A DNA stretch of 42,104 bases from Candidatus Pseudoscillospira faecavium (GTDB taxonomy: Bacteria; Bacillota; Clostridia; Oscillospirales; Oscillospiraceae): contig CAJFVV010000008.1 of assembly GCA_904420565.1 (NCBI GenBank), positions 1-42,104 on the forward strand, in the 5' to 3' direction. Below are positions 42,087-42,104 of this stretch, piece by piece (position 1 is the first letter of the stretch; each line of letters begins with the position of its first letter). A program made the position numbers and the translations under genes. The notes beneath the pieces were generated by a model. The model searched no databases and had not been told where the DNA came from. It saw nothing but the letters and a program-made list of their open reading frames with translations.

Positions 42087-42104
42087 ACCATTTTAGCCGA
42101 GAAT

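Overview
The window looks like a chromosomal segment of an anaerobic, spore-forming, Gram-positive Clostridia, most like the Oscillospiraceae/Ruminococcaceae group. The evidence is a SpoVAF-type germination protein, a protein anchored by S-layer homology (SLH) repeats, a WalRK-HIJ cell-wall operon, strong GGAGG-type ribosome sites with some TTG/GTG starts, and moderate GC content judged by eye. No phage, CRISPR array or intact insertion sequence was seen. The family assignment is inference, because there is no rRNA in the window.

Left part (1-8.7 kb): four tRNAs (Asp, Phe, Gly, Cys) end in a terminator. They are followed by a hairpin-dense intergenic stretch, a sensor kinase/response regulator pair, and an orphan membrane-fusion 'adaptor' (3331-5382) whose C-terminal half is not the usual adaptor barrel. 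Next come a 63-residue protein, spoVAF and a PepV-like dipeptidase. Tandem 11-bp-period repeats lie upstream of both the two-component operon and the adaptor gene, so the regulator may control the adaptor.

Exporter operon (8.77-15.1 kb): a well-formed promoter with two perfect palindromes leads into tetR, a membrane-fusion adaptor, a MacB-type ATPase, a MacB/FtsX-type permease and a secreted SLH protein. All are tightly spaced on one strand. The SLH protein shares its C-terminal ~290 residues with the orphan adaptor at 3331-5382. This suggests a wall-anchored accessory module for a Gram-positive MacAB-like exporter, the best candidate here for an undescribed system.

Middle (15.2-27.4 kb): SprT-like metalloprotein, PAP2 phosphatase, a second TetR regulator, NimA-like flavoprotein and PepF. 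A GC-rich decayed Sel1-repeat gene on the minus strand follows. The rest is on the minus strand: a radical SAM enzyme of unknown role, phosphoglucomutase, a DUF2007 protein, rlmH, walJ and murA.

Right part (27.4-42.1 kb): the minus-strand series Nudix hydrolase, walR, walK, walH, walI, with murA lying between walI and walJ. Divergent from it are an OmpR-type two-component pair, a LytTR/GHKL (AgrA/AgrC-like) pair, a CPBP intramembrane protease, two secreted PepSY proteins (a lipoprotein and a double-stalk-domain protein), and a GH13 alpha-glucan enzyme closed by a perfect palindromic terminator. Four two-component systems in 42 kb, several aimed at the envelope, make cell-surface sensing and export the main theme.
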